From DATHBD01 sp035296325 (lineage in GTDB: Bacteria; Actinomycetota; Actinomycetes; Mycobacteriales; Micromonosporaceae): a stretch of DNA of 27,549 nt. Both the position numbers and the translations under genes were made by a program. Below are positions 16,742-23,935 of this stretch, piece after piece (the first letter of the stretch is position 1; the number at the start of each line of letters is the position of its first letter). The stretch is taken from positions 1 to 27,549 of the forward strand of contig DATHBD010000011.1 in NCBI GenBank assembly GCA_035296325.1. Direction: 5' to 3'. Below the pieces are notes generated by a model, which ran no database searches, was not told where the DNA came from, and worked only from the letters and a program-made list of their open reading frames with translations.

Positions 16742-17223
16742 GTATACGACTTCAGCGGGTACGGCGGGTCGAACGAGGCGTTGCGGGCCGCCTACGTGCG
16801 CAACACCAGCGGTGACGCGTTCGAGGTGTCGCTTGACACCACGAACGCCGACAGCCCACCGTCGATGGCGGTCACCTACACGATCGGTACCGCCGGATAC
16901 GCCGGTGCCAGCCGCACGTTCCCCACGCCACAGGACTGGTCACCCGACCGTTGGCTGCGCTTCTGGCTCGCGCCGGACCCGAGCCTTCGACCGCTCACCG
17001 TCCAGTTCCAGGCGGCCGGCGTGTACTGGGAGACCACTACACCCCGACCGGCACCACCCCGGGCGTTGTCTCCCTGCCGTTCACCGAGTTCCGGGTACCG
17101 AGTTGGGCGACGCCGGCAACGCTCGACCTGACCCAGGTCACCCAGCTGTCGCTGTACGTCGGGGGAGCACCGGGTACCGGCACGCTCCGGGTCGACTCGT
17201 TCGAGGCGAACCCGATCGCCTGA
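16742..17223 (+). pseudogene. CBM11-like carbohydrate-binding domain fragment, frameshifted
   Basis: The first frame reads VYDFSGYGGSNEALRAAYVR and on to DWSPDRWLRFWLAPDPS and LTVQFQAAGVYWE. At about 17025-17035 the reading moves to another frame, giving TPTGTTPGVVSLPFTEFRVP and DLTQVTQLSLYVGG, ending at 17221-17223. Together these form a beta-jelly-roll like the C-terminal CBM11-type domain of secreted glycoside hydrolases. The catalytic part and the start are absent. The fragment ends at a strong hairpin. Truncation plus frameshift make it non-functional. Confidence 0.65.
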
Positions 17224-17236
17224 CCCGTCCCGGATT

Positions 17237-17272
17237 CGGCGCGGTGACGAGCCGTGGCTCGTCACCGCGCCG
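17237..17272. terminator. Strong bidirectional hairpin terminator
   Basis: A perfect 15-bp stem, CGGCGCGGTGACGAG (17237-17251) against its reverse complement (17258-17272), encloses the loop CCGTGG. It sits between the stop of the CBM11-like fragment (+) and the stop of the lectin gene (-), so it serves convergent transcripts. No long T-run is present, which is normal in high-GC actinobacteria. Confidence 0.8.
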
Positions 17273-17285
17273 CCGGGGCGAAACG

Positions 17286-18245
17286 TCACCCAGCCGCGGT
17301 GGGCGTGACCTCGACGACCTGCAGGCGCTGCTGGATGGTGCCGTTGCCGGGCTCGGCGACGACGTAGGTGGAGCGGTTCGTGTCCATTACCAGCCGGGAC
17401 GCGACGTTCGTCACCTCGACCGTGCCGCCGATCGCCGGCGCGAAGGTCCAGTGCTCACGAGGATCGTCGAGCTCGCAGGTCCAACGCAGGTGCACGCGGG
17501 GCCCTTCGCCGCGCAGGCAGGTCGACCGTCCGACGCTGCGCAACACGTAGGTGTCGACGCCGATCTCCACGCGCTGCCAGCGCTGATTCACGGCGTCGGT
17601 GCAATCCGCGAGCCGCACCGAGGCGAAGAAGTCGGTGCCGGTCTCGAGGCACCGACCCGACGCCGCGCTCTGCAACTGCACCACATCGCGTACCGGGGCC
17701 ACCGAGGTGGACACCAGGAACCGCTGGTAGTCATGGGCGCCGTGCTCCACGGTGCGCAGACCGTACCTGTCGATCAACATCGTGTCAGCGAACAGGCCGG
17801 ATTGCGCGTTCTTGATCTCGAACGTGCCCGCGGGGCCCGGAACGAACGTCCAGTGCAGTCTCGGGTCGTCGAGCTCGCACGCCCACCTGGTCACGAGGCT
17901 GTACACGCTGAACAGGCAACTCCCGTCAGCGGCGTTGCGCAGGACGTAGGTGTCCTCGCCGCGCTTGATGCGCTCCCAGCGCTGGTGCGGCACGTCGTCG
18001 CAGTTCTCCGCGTACACCCAGGCCCGCGTCGGGTCAGCGGGGAGCTCGAGGCACTGCTCCAGCGCGACGTTCTTCAGGTACACGACGTCGTGCACCTCGA
18101 CCGGAGGCGGCGTCTGCGACTGGGCGACCTGCGGTCGACTGGCGGCGCCGTCGCCGACATTTGCGGCGGCTGGGCTCGCTGCGACGGCGAGGACGGCGGC
18201 TGACGCGCCGACCATGCAGGCGATCCGGACGAACTTCTTCCTCAT
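17286..18245 (-). CDS. Secreted ricin-type beta-trefoil lectin with two tandem domains
   Basis: The ATG at 18245 gives a clean signal peptide: MRKKFVRIAC, a hydrophobic stretch, then ASPAAAN (cleavage near residue 29). An in-frame ATG at 18302 would put 19 unlikely residues in front. The mature 290-residue protein is two related trefoil domains. Each has a QRW motif (PHQRWERI; NQRWQRV) and a matching block: WACELDDPRLHWTF in domain 1, WTCELDDPREHWTF in domain 2. Paired Cys residues fit extracellular disulfides. Such domains bind glycans; no enzymatic module is attached. A TAGATT (reverse strand, 18324-18319) could be a -10 element. This is the one clearly intact gene in a region of broken ones. 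Confidence 0.82.
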   Translation of the reverse strand: MRKKFVRIACMVGASAAVLAVAASPAAANVGDGAASRPQVAQSQTPPPVEVHDVVYLKNVALEQCLELPADPTRAWVYAENCDDVPHQRWERIKRGEDTYVLRNAADGSCLFSVYSLVTRWACELDDPRLHWTFVPGPAGTFEIKNAQSGLFADTMLIDRYGLRTVEHGAHDYQRFLVSTSVAPVRDVVQLQSAASGRCLETGTDFFASVRLADCTDAVNQRWQRVEIGVDTYVLRSVGRSTCLRGEGPRVHLRWTCELDDPREHWTFAPAIGGTVEVTNVASRLVMDTNRSTYVVAEPGNGTIQQRLQVVEVTPTAAG

Positions 18246-18365
18246 CGTGCTCAATGTTTCCCCCGTGGTCTCGCGGCCGATCGCCACGATCGAGTGATGC
18301 ATGACGTTCTCGGGGGCTAATCTAGCGTGCTGAACGGGTTGAGACCGCCCCGCACGTCGGCAGAG

Positions 18366-18569
18366 TCACGAACGCAGCTTGGCCGGCACGAACTGCGGGT
18401 CCAGCTGCAGCTCGGCGAACCAGCGCTCCAGATCGTCGCGCGTCACGTGACGGTCGAAGACCGAGTACAGCACCAGGTGGCCGACCAGCGCGACCTGTTC
18501 ATCCCGGTGGCCGAGGAGACCGGGATGAACTGCCGGCGTCGTCCTGGACGCGCTCGTCAACGTCCTCAT
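18366..18569 (-). pseudogene. Fragment of an uncharacterised protein
   Basis: Sixty-seven codons with coding-like composition read HPGLLGHRDEQVALVGHLVL, then YSVFDRHVTRDDLERWF and DPQFVPAKLRS before a stop. The C-terminal part looks like a folded alpha-helical piece. The first 13 residues look like frameshifted sequence, so the N-terminus is probably lost. I do not recognise the family. It lies between the lectin gene and the STAND/TPR pseudogene on the same strand and may have been its downstream neighbour. Confidence 0.35.
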
Positions 18570-18678
18570 GCGGCGCGCAGGTTAACGCTGCAGCGAACCG
18601 GCCGTGCTACCGCCCGGCCCATTCCGAAGAGAATGCGCGGCGGCCGAGCAACTCCGAGTCGGCATTTGAGCCAATCGC

Positions 18679-20342
18679 TCATGCTCCACCCCTCCATGCC
18701 CGCACCTCGGCGACTACAGCGACGGTAAACGGATGCTCCTCGCCGAGCAGCCGCACCGTGGCGGCGACCACTTTCTCTCCCGATGGTGATCGCGTCCGCG
18801 GTGCGGCCCGCCTGCCAGTACGAGCCGGCCAAATTGGCCAGAGCGGTCAGCGTGTCCGGGTACTCCTCACCGAGCAACCGCACGGAGTCGGCGACCACCT
18901 TCTCCTCGATGGTGATCGCGTCCGCGGTGCGGCCCGCCTGCCGGTACGAGCCGGCCAGGTTGGCCCGAGCGGTCAGCGTGTCCGGGTGCTCCTCGCCAAG
19001 TAGTTGTCCGGCCTGCTCGGCCAGGCGTTGCCAATAGGTGACGGCGGCGGTGTGCAGGCCGGCGTTCAGCAGGCTGGTCCCGGCCCGGTACAGCAGGGGA
19101 TGCCGATCGAGACCCCACAGCAGCTCACCGGCGTTGTCGGCCAGGGCGGTGGTGTTGGCGCGCAACGTGGCGAGCAGGGTAGTGGTGGCGTGGTCAATGG
19201 CGACAGGTTGCGATCCAGCAGGTAGGCGGCGGCTTGCGCCAGCGCCAGTGGCAGATACCCCAGATCGGTGGCCAGGCCGTCCGCACCGTCGAGCAGATGG
19301 GCGTGCCCGGCCAGTTTGTGGTTCAGTACGCGCGCGCCTCCTCCGGGGCGAACAGGCCCACCGGCACCACCTGCCGTCCGGCCAGCAACGAGGCGTCGCG
19401 GCGGCGGGTCGTGACCACCGTACGTCCTACCGCCGTCTGGGCTGGTGGCCACACCCCACGCAGATCCGCGGGATCGGTGAGGTCGTCCAGCACGATCAGC
19501 CAGCGCCGGTCGGTGCCCGCCAGCCAGGCCAGCAACCGGGCCGCGGACTGCTCCTGATCCGCGTCGTCGACACCGGCGAGGTCAGCGGCGGCGTGCGCGT
19601 ACGCGTTGAGCACACGCGAGCGCGACGACGCAGCCACCCACACCATCAGATCAACCGCGTTGGTGTCCCAGCACCGGTGGGCCAACGCCGCAGCGAGCTG
19701 CGTCTTACCCACCCCGCCCAGCCCAGTGACCACCTCACACACCACCACCGGCAGCCCGGACGCGCTGGCCGCGGCCAGATCGGTGTCCACCGTGCGCGGC
19801 TGCCGACAGTCGGCCAACGGCGGCACCACACCCACCCGATGCGGCCACCGGATCGGAGCCCGACCGTTGACATGGACCGGGCCGGTGAAGACGCCCGGCG
19901 CGCCGGAACTCGCAGCGACCTGGACAGTGGCAGCAAAGGGGAGGTCGTCCGTCGGGGTGCCGGGGACGGATGACCCTATGCCGTCGCCGGCGGCGCTGGG
20001 GGGCCCGGACTCCCGTGGTTGATCGTCACCGGTGCGGTGAACGTCCCGCCTACCACCCCGGAGCTGGTACCGACGGGTGATGTTGTAGGTAGCGGCCTTC
20101 GCCGGATCCGCCAAGCCCAGCAGCAGCTCCGCGGGGGCACGTACCTGCACATCCTCCGCCGCGCCGGACTCCGCCAACTCCTCGCCCAGCCGCGCCTGCC
20201 ACACACCCTCGTCGGTCTCGTCAGCGTCCAACGCCGCCCGCGCCTCACCCCGCACCCACGGCCGCAACAAACCCTTCAACCGGGCACCGAGCGTCAGGGC
20301 TGACGACCCGCATGACACCGTAGACGTGGCTACGAGACCCAT
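18679..20342 (-). pseudogene. STAND NTPase (NB-ARC-like) with TPR repeats, several frameshifts
   Basis: Reading leftwards: a helical N-terminal region (20342 to about 20095), then a shift into a short stretch with SGVVGGTFTAPVTINHG. A frame from about 20000 carries Walker A (GLGGVGKTQLAAALAH) and Walker B (RWLIVLDDLTD). A shift near 19325 leads to LNHKLAGHAHLLDGADGL and ALAQAAAYLLDRN. Another near 19170-19200 leads to TPR repeats (LLGEEHPDTLTARANLAGSY and a near copy). A last shift near 18775 leads to KVVAATVRLLGEEHPFTVAV and the original stop at 18679. Intact homologues are signalling or immunity-type STAND proteins. At least four shifts make this copy dead. The segment between ATPase and TPRs is also shorter than expected. 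Confidence 0.75.
18731..18998 (-). repeat. Tandem 126-bp TPR-encoding repeats
   Basis: Two adjacent copies of a 42-codon unit are almost identical at the DNA level, including the stretch GGTGATCGCGTCCGCGGTGC. The rightmost pair is exactly 126 bp apart. The left pair is 128 bp apart, and the two extra bases mark one of the frameshifts of the pseudogene. Confidence 0.8.
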
Positions 20343-20593
20343 TCGACATCGACCTGCGTTGCGGGGACAGCGCCCGCGCGCTACGAATCTCCGACGTCCA
20401 CAGACATGTAGCTATGCGCGCCACATTCAATACTGATGGTGATGATGATGTTTGGCGCGAGCAGTCTGTCTTCGACACGGCTACTGTCGCTACGTGTCCA
20501 GGACCGACTCCGATGCCGTAACCCCTGAGGGCTCCGACTCGTCCGGGAGCCGGGAGCCGGGAGCCGGGGCATGCCGTCGTCCGGGATGGCGTC
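20343..20593. other. Stretch without a recognisable gene
   Basis: A forward frame is open from before 20343 to about 20523 without a start codon and holds an Asp-rich run from repeated GAT codons. I do not recognise it. A short GGGAGCC triplet repeat lies near 20543-20565. Nothing here supports a gene. Confidence 0.4.
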
Positions 20594-20800
20594 GTGGCAA
20601 CGGAGCAGCCGCTGCGGGTTCCCGTGGGAGAGGACGCGTCGCGTTGGGTGACGGTTGGCGCGGAACGGACGTTGCTGGCCGTGGCCCGCACCGTGACGTC
20701 GACAGTTCGGGTCTTGGAGGCACTGGAGCTGTTGCGTGGTGATGTACGAGTGCAGGTGGTCTTCGCTGTTAACGAGTCGTCGCCTTTCGTTGCCGGCGTG
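20594..20800 (+). pseudogene. N-terminal fragment of an uncharacterised actinobacterial protein
   Basis: Sixty-nine codons starting at a GTG read VGAERTLLAVARTVTSTVRV and LRGDVRVQVVFAVNESS. The alternation of hydrophobic strands and helices looks like the first Rossmann-like unit of a glycosyltransferase-like or CDP-glycerol-transferase-like protein. I recognise the general type but cannot name the family. Past about 20800 the frame stays open to 21145 with composition typical of antisense. The coding likeness ends where a possible recombinase fragment starts on the opposite strand. Confidence 0.4.
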
Positions 20801-20900
20801 CCGAGCCGGCCCAGCTTCGTGACCACAAGCTGGTCGCCGGGGCGGTGGGCGACCAGCGTTACCGGACGTAAGCGCGCCGCAGCCCGTCTGTCCGCGGTGT
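20790..20900 (-). pseudogene. Possible N-terminal scrap of a serine recombinase
   Basis: The reverse strand reads HRPGDQLVVTKLGRLGTP. The core resembles the conserved segment of resolvase catalytic domains (R-x-G-D-x-L-V-V-x-K-L-D-R-L-x-R), although the Asp of DRL is Gly here. There is no catalytic Ser in view and the fragment is about 35 codons long. It is opposite in strand to the recombinase C-terminus at 16.4 kb. The assignment rests on one motif. Confidence 0.35.
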
Positions 20901-21281
20901 TTTGCTCGTCCCCTGGTGACGTCAGCTTTTGGCACGCTGGCGCTGTGCCGCGGACCCCGTCAACGCGGCAGAGCGGTTGGAGGCAGCGCGCCGACCAGCA
21001 ACGTGCGGACGTGCAGGAAGCCTCCGACCGCGTCGAGGCCCAGGGCGACGTCGTACGCCAGGTTGCCAGTGATGCGGCGAACCGCGGATTGGACTGCGGC
21101 GCGAGGGAAGTGGCGTGTTCGATGTCGTCCTCAGGCGCTGGGTGAGCCGCTTCGGGTGTTCGGACTGTTCCGACGGGTCCGGGATGCGATACTGACTCAT
21201 ATTGCGACGAGATCGCATCGAAGCGCTAACCGCCCGGTGGAGTCGGTGATGGCCGTGTGGTAACCGGAGACCTGGTGAGTT
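20901..21281. other. Spacer upstream of the signalling operon, no clear gene
   Basis: On the reverse strand one frame between about 21133 and 20966 is free of stops and reads AVRRITGNLAYDVALGLDAV, which looks like coding sequence but has no start and no family I know. Otherwise I see no gene. The last 100 bases before the kinase gene contain an inverted repeat, annotated separately. Confidence 0.4.
21183..21219. promoter_or_regulatory. 8-bp inverted repeat before the signalling operon
   Basis: GATGCGAT (21183-21190) and its perfect reverse complement ATCGCATC (21212-21219) are 21 bp apart, centred some 80 bases before the kinase ATG. A GATACT overlapping the left arm could be a weak -10. The site may be an operator or a chance palindrome. 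Confidence 0.3.
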
Positions 21282-23099
21282 ATGGCCGGCACAGTGGTCG
21301 CCTCCTCGACGCTCACCGAACCGCAAGGGCTGGCGGATTGCCCGTCGCGCACGATCGTGGAGGCGTTTCCCGATGCGGTCGCGGTCATTGATGTCGACGG
21401 TGTGATCGTGGACGTGAACCGGCGCATGCTTTCGCTGATCGGCCGCTCCCGTGATGACCTGGTCGGCGTACCGGTGCAGGACTGCTTCGCCGACGGCGAG
21501 TTGAATGCTCAGGTCGGGCGTGCCTTCGCGGACGGGTCGGTTGCCACCTTTGAGCTCACGCTTCCGCACCGCGGGGGCCCGGCGGTGGCGGTGTCGTGTG
21601 ATGCCGTGAGGTTCCGGGCGGTTTCGCCGGCTGCTGACCGGGTGCTTGTCGTGGTGCGTGACGGCACCGAGCGTGCGCAGGCGTTGGCGCTGGCCTCGTT
21701 GGTACAGGTGGCTGACGACGCGATTGTGGGAAAGACCGTCGATGGCGTGGTGACGAGCTGGAATCCCGGTGCCGAGCGCCTGTACGGTTACGCCCCGTCG
21801 GAGATCGTCGGACAGCCCTTCGAGATGGTCATCCCGGACCGCGCCCGGGCGGTGGAGTCATGCATGCTGCGGCGGGTGGCTGCCGGGGAACGGGTCGAGC
21901 CGTACGAGGCGGAGCGGGTCCGCAAGGACGGCACGCCGGTCACGGTCTCGGTGTCCATCTCTCCGATCATGGACGTTGCGGGCCATATCGTCGGTATCGC
22001 GTCGATGTCGCGGGACCTGCGCGAAATCAAGCACGCCGAAACGAAACTGCGGTGGATGCTGGAGGTGGCGCCGGACGCGATCCTCGGTGTCGACGCGTCG
22101 GGGTCGATCGAGTTGGTCAACGCCGAGTGTGAGCGGCTATTCGGCTATCAACGCGAGGAACTCATGGGACGTCCGGTGGAGATGCTGATTCCTGACGGGC
22201 TGCGTCCTGTCGACGCCGGGCAGGTCGCCGCCGGGATGGAACTGGCTACCCTGCACAAGGACGGCACGGACATCGCCGTCGAGGCCAGCCTCAGCGCTCT
22301 TGAAACGCCGGGCGGTCGACTGTCGATGGCAGCGGTGCGCGACATCTCCGGCCGCAAGCGCATCGAACGGCAACTGCGGGAGCAGAACATCGAACTGGAG
22401 CGCGCGAGCCAGGCCAAGGACAACTTCCTGGCCAGCATGAGCCATGAACTGCGCACGCCGCTCAACGCCATCATCGGGTTCACCGGCACCGTGCTGATGC
22501 GACTCCCGGGCCCGCTCAACGCCGAGCAGGACCACCAACTTCGCCTGGTGCAGACCAGCGGCAAACACCTGTTGTCCATTATCAATGACCTGCTCGACCT
22601 CGCGAAGATCGAGTCCGGTCGGGTCCAGATCGCCTTGGAACCCGTCGACTGCCGGCGCGTCGCTGACGAGGTGGTGCAGTCCTTGCAACCACTGGCCGTC
22701 GACAAAGGTCTCACGCTCACGATCGACGCCCCCGACGCCCCGCCCGCGATCGCCATCGCTGATCGGCGCGCGCTTGGTCAGATTCTGATCAACGTCGTGA
22801 ACAATGCCATCAAGTTCACTGACAACGGCCACGTGCGGGTCCGCCTGCTTCCTTCCGAAGGCGGAGGTCCGGTGCGGATCGCGGTGCAGGACACCGGACC
22901 CGGCATCGAGGATGCGGACCAGGCACGGATTTTCCACGCGTTCGAGCGCAGCGCCACCACCGCGAAAGCCAGCGACGAGGGGACCGGGCTCGGGTTGCAC
23001 ATCTCGCAGAAGCTCGCCGAGCTGCTCCATGCCACCATCACGGTTTCCAGCGTCGTCGGTGAAGGCAGCACGTTCACCGTCTCACTGGCAGAGCGCTGA
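21282..23099 (+). CDS. Cytosolic histidine kinase with three PAS domains
   Basis: A 605-residue sensor kinase with no membrane segment. PAS1 spans about 24-132 and PAS2 about 138-252 (with the PAC tail GHIVGIASMSRDLREIKHAE). PAS3 spans about 258-372 and is slightly shortened in its middle. A coiled-coil linker leads to HisKA, with phospho-acceptor His388 in SMSHELRTPLNAIIGF. The ATPase domain has the N box (ILINVVNNAIKFTDNG), G1 (VQDTGPGIEDAD) and G2 (GTGLGLHIS). It should autophosphorylate in response to cytosolic cues sensed by the PAS domains, such as redox, oxygen, light or a ligand; no cofactor-binding residue is obvious. The ATG follows GGTGAG. Eight bases separate it from the receiver-protein gene, its likely partner. 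Confidence 0.92.
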   Translation: MAGTVVASSTLTEPQGLADCPSRTIVEAFPDAVAVIDVDGVIVDVNRRMLSLIGRSRDDLVGVPVQDCFADGELNAQVGRAFADGSVATFELTLPHRGGPAVAVSCDAVRFRAVSPAADRVLVVVRDGTERAQALALASLVQVADDAIVGKTVDGVVTSWNPGAERLYGYAPSEIVGQPFEMVIPDRARAVESCMLRRVAAGERVEPYEAERVRKDGTPVTVSVSISPIMDVAGHIVGIASMSRDLREIKHAETKLRWMLEVAPDAILGVDASGSIELVNAECERLFGYQREELMGRPVEMLIPDGLRPVDAGQVAAGMELATLHKDGTDIAVEASLSALETPGGRLSMAAVRDISGRKRIERQLREQNIELERASQAKDNFLASMSHELRTPLNAIIGFTGTVLMRLPGPLNAEQDHQLRLVQTSGKHLLSIINDLLDLAKIESGRVQIALEPVDCRRVADEVVQSLQPLAVDKGLTLTIDAPDAPPAIAIADRRALGQILINVVNNAIKFTDNGHVRVRLLPSEGGGPVRIAVQDTGPGIEDADQARIFHAFERSATTAKASDEGTGLGLHISQKLAELLHATITVSSVVGEGSTFTVSLAER

Positions 23100-23107
23100 G
23101 TGACACC

Positions 23108-23932
23108 ATGGGCGGCAGAATCCTCCTCGTTGAAGACACCCCACACAACCTGCAACTCATGACGTACCTGCTCGAAGCCCACGGACATGCCGTCACCGGA
23201 GCGGCCACCGGTGAACAGGGCATCGATCTGGCGCAGGCGTCGCCGCCCGACCTGATCGTGATGGACCTGCAGTTGCCGGGCATCGACGGCTACCAGGCGT
23301 TGGAGGCCCTTCGATCAGCGTCCGCCCTCATCGGCGTCCCAGTCGTCGCGGTGACCTCATTCGCGATGGTCGGCGACCGCGACCGCGCACTGAGTGCCGG
23401 ATTCGATCATTACCTGACGAAACCCATCGAGCCGGAGACGTTCACCGATGAGATCGACAGTTGCCTGCCCGAGCAGCTGCGAGGGTCCCTGTCCCCGCCC
23501 GCCGGAGCGCAACCGATCCAACCAGCGGATCAGCCCGTGTCCAGGTTGAACGGCCACCATGAGGCTGACATCCTCGTCCTTGACGACTCCCTCATCAACC
23601 AGACGCTGCTCCGGAGCATGCTGGAACCGCACGGATACCGCGTGCGAACGGCATTCACGGTCGAGGAGGCGATCGCCGCCGCCGTAGAGCAGCGACCCGA
23701 TCTGGTGCTCTCCGATGTTCATGTGGGTCGCCAATCCGGGACCGATCTGCTGTCGCAGGTGCGCAGCATCCCCCTGCTCACAGTGGTGCCGTTCGCGTTC
23801 ATCACCGCGACCACCGACTGGCAGGACCCGCTTCTGGGCGCCGGCACCACGCGAATCATTCGCCGACCCATCGATCCGGCGGCTCTCCTCGAAGAGGTCG
23901 AAGCGCTCCTGAACAGCCCGGTGAAGGCATAA
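23108..23932 (+). CDS. Tandem receiver-domain protein (REC-REC)
   Basis: 274 residues made only of two CheY-like receiver domains and a Pro-rich linker (about 127-150). REC1 is canonical: acidic pocket VEDTPHN, phospho-acceptor Asp53 in VMDLQLPGIDGY, Thr83/Ser84, and Lys105 in LTKPIEP. REC2 has LVLDDSLINQ, Asp203 in VLSDVHVG, and TAT, but the conserved Lys is Arg in IIRRPIDP. REC2 may therefore be phosphorylated poorly or act as a docking module. There is no DNA-binding or enzymatic output. It probably accepts phosphate from the upstream triple-PAS kinase and passes it on or sequesters it. Three bases separate it from the hybrid kinase gene. Confidence 0.92.
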   Translation: MGGRILLVEDTPHNLQLMTYLLEAHGHAVTGAATGEQGIDLAQASPPDLIVMDLQLPGIDGYQALEALRSASALIGVPVVAVTSFAMVGDRDRALSAGFDHYLTKPIEPETFTDEIDSCLPEQLRGSLSPPAGAQPIQPADQPVSRLNGHHEADILVLDDSLINQTLLRSMLEPHGYRVRTAFTVEEAIAAAVEQRPDLVLSDVHVGRQSGTDLLSQVRSIPLLTVVPFAFITATTDWQDPLLGAGTTRIIRRPIDPAALLEEVEALLNSPVKA

Positions 23933-23935
23933 ATC

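Noticed and set aside
16812..18203. Forward open frame of 463 codons across the CBM fragment and the lectin gene
   Set aside because: It reads antisense through the lectin, crosses a terminator hairpin and has no family motif.
18753..18998. Direct repeats that might be a CRISPR array
   Set aside because: The unit is 126 bp with no spacers and encodes TPR helices on the reverse strand.
20543..20565. GGGAGCC triplicate as a regulatory repeat
   Set aside because: Only three short copies in an eroded region; simple slippage explains it.
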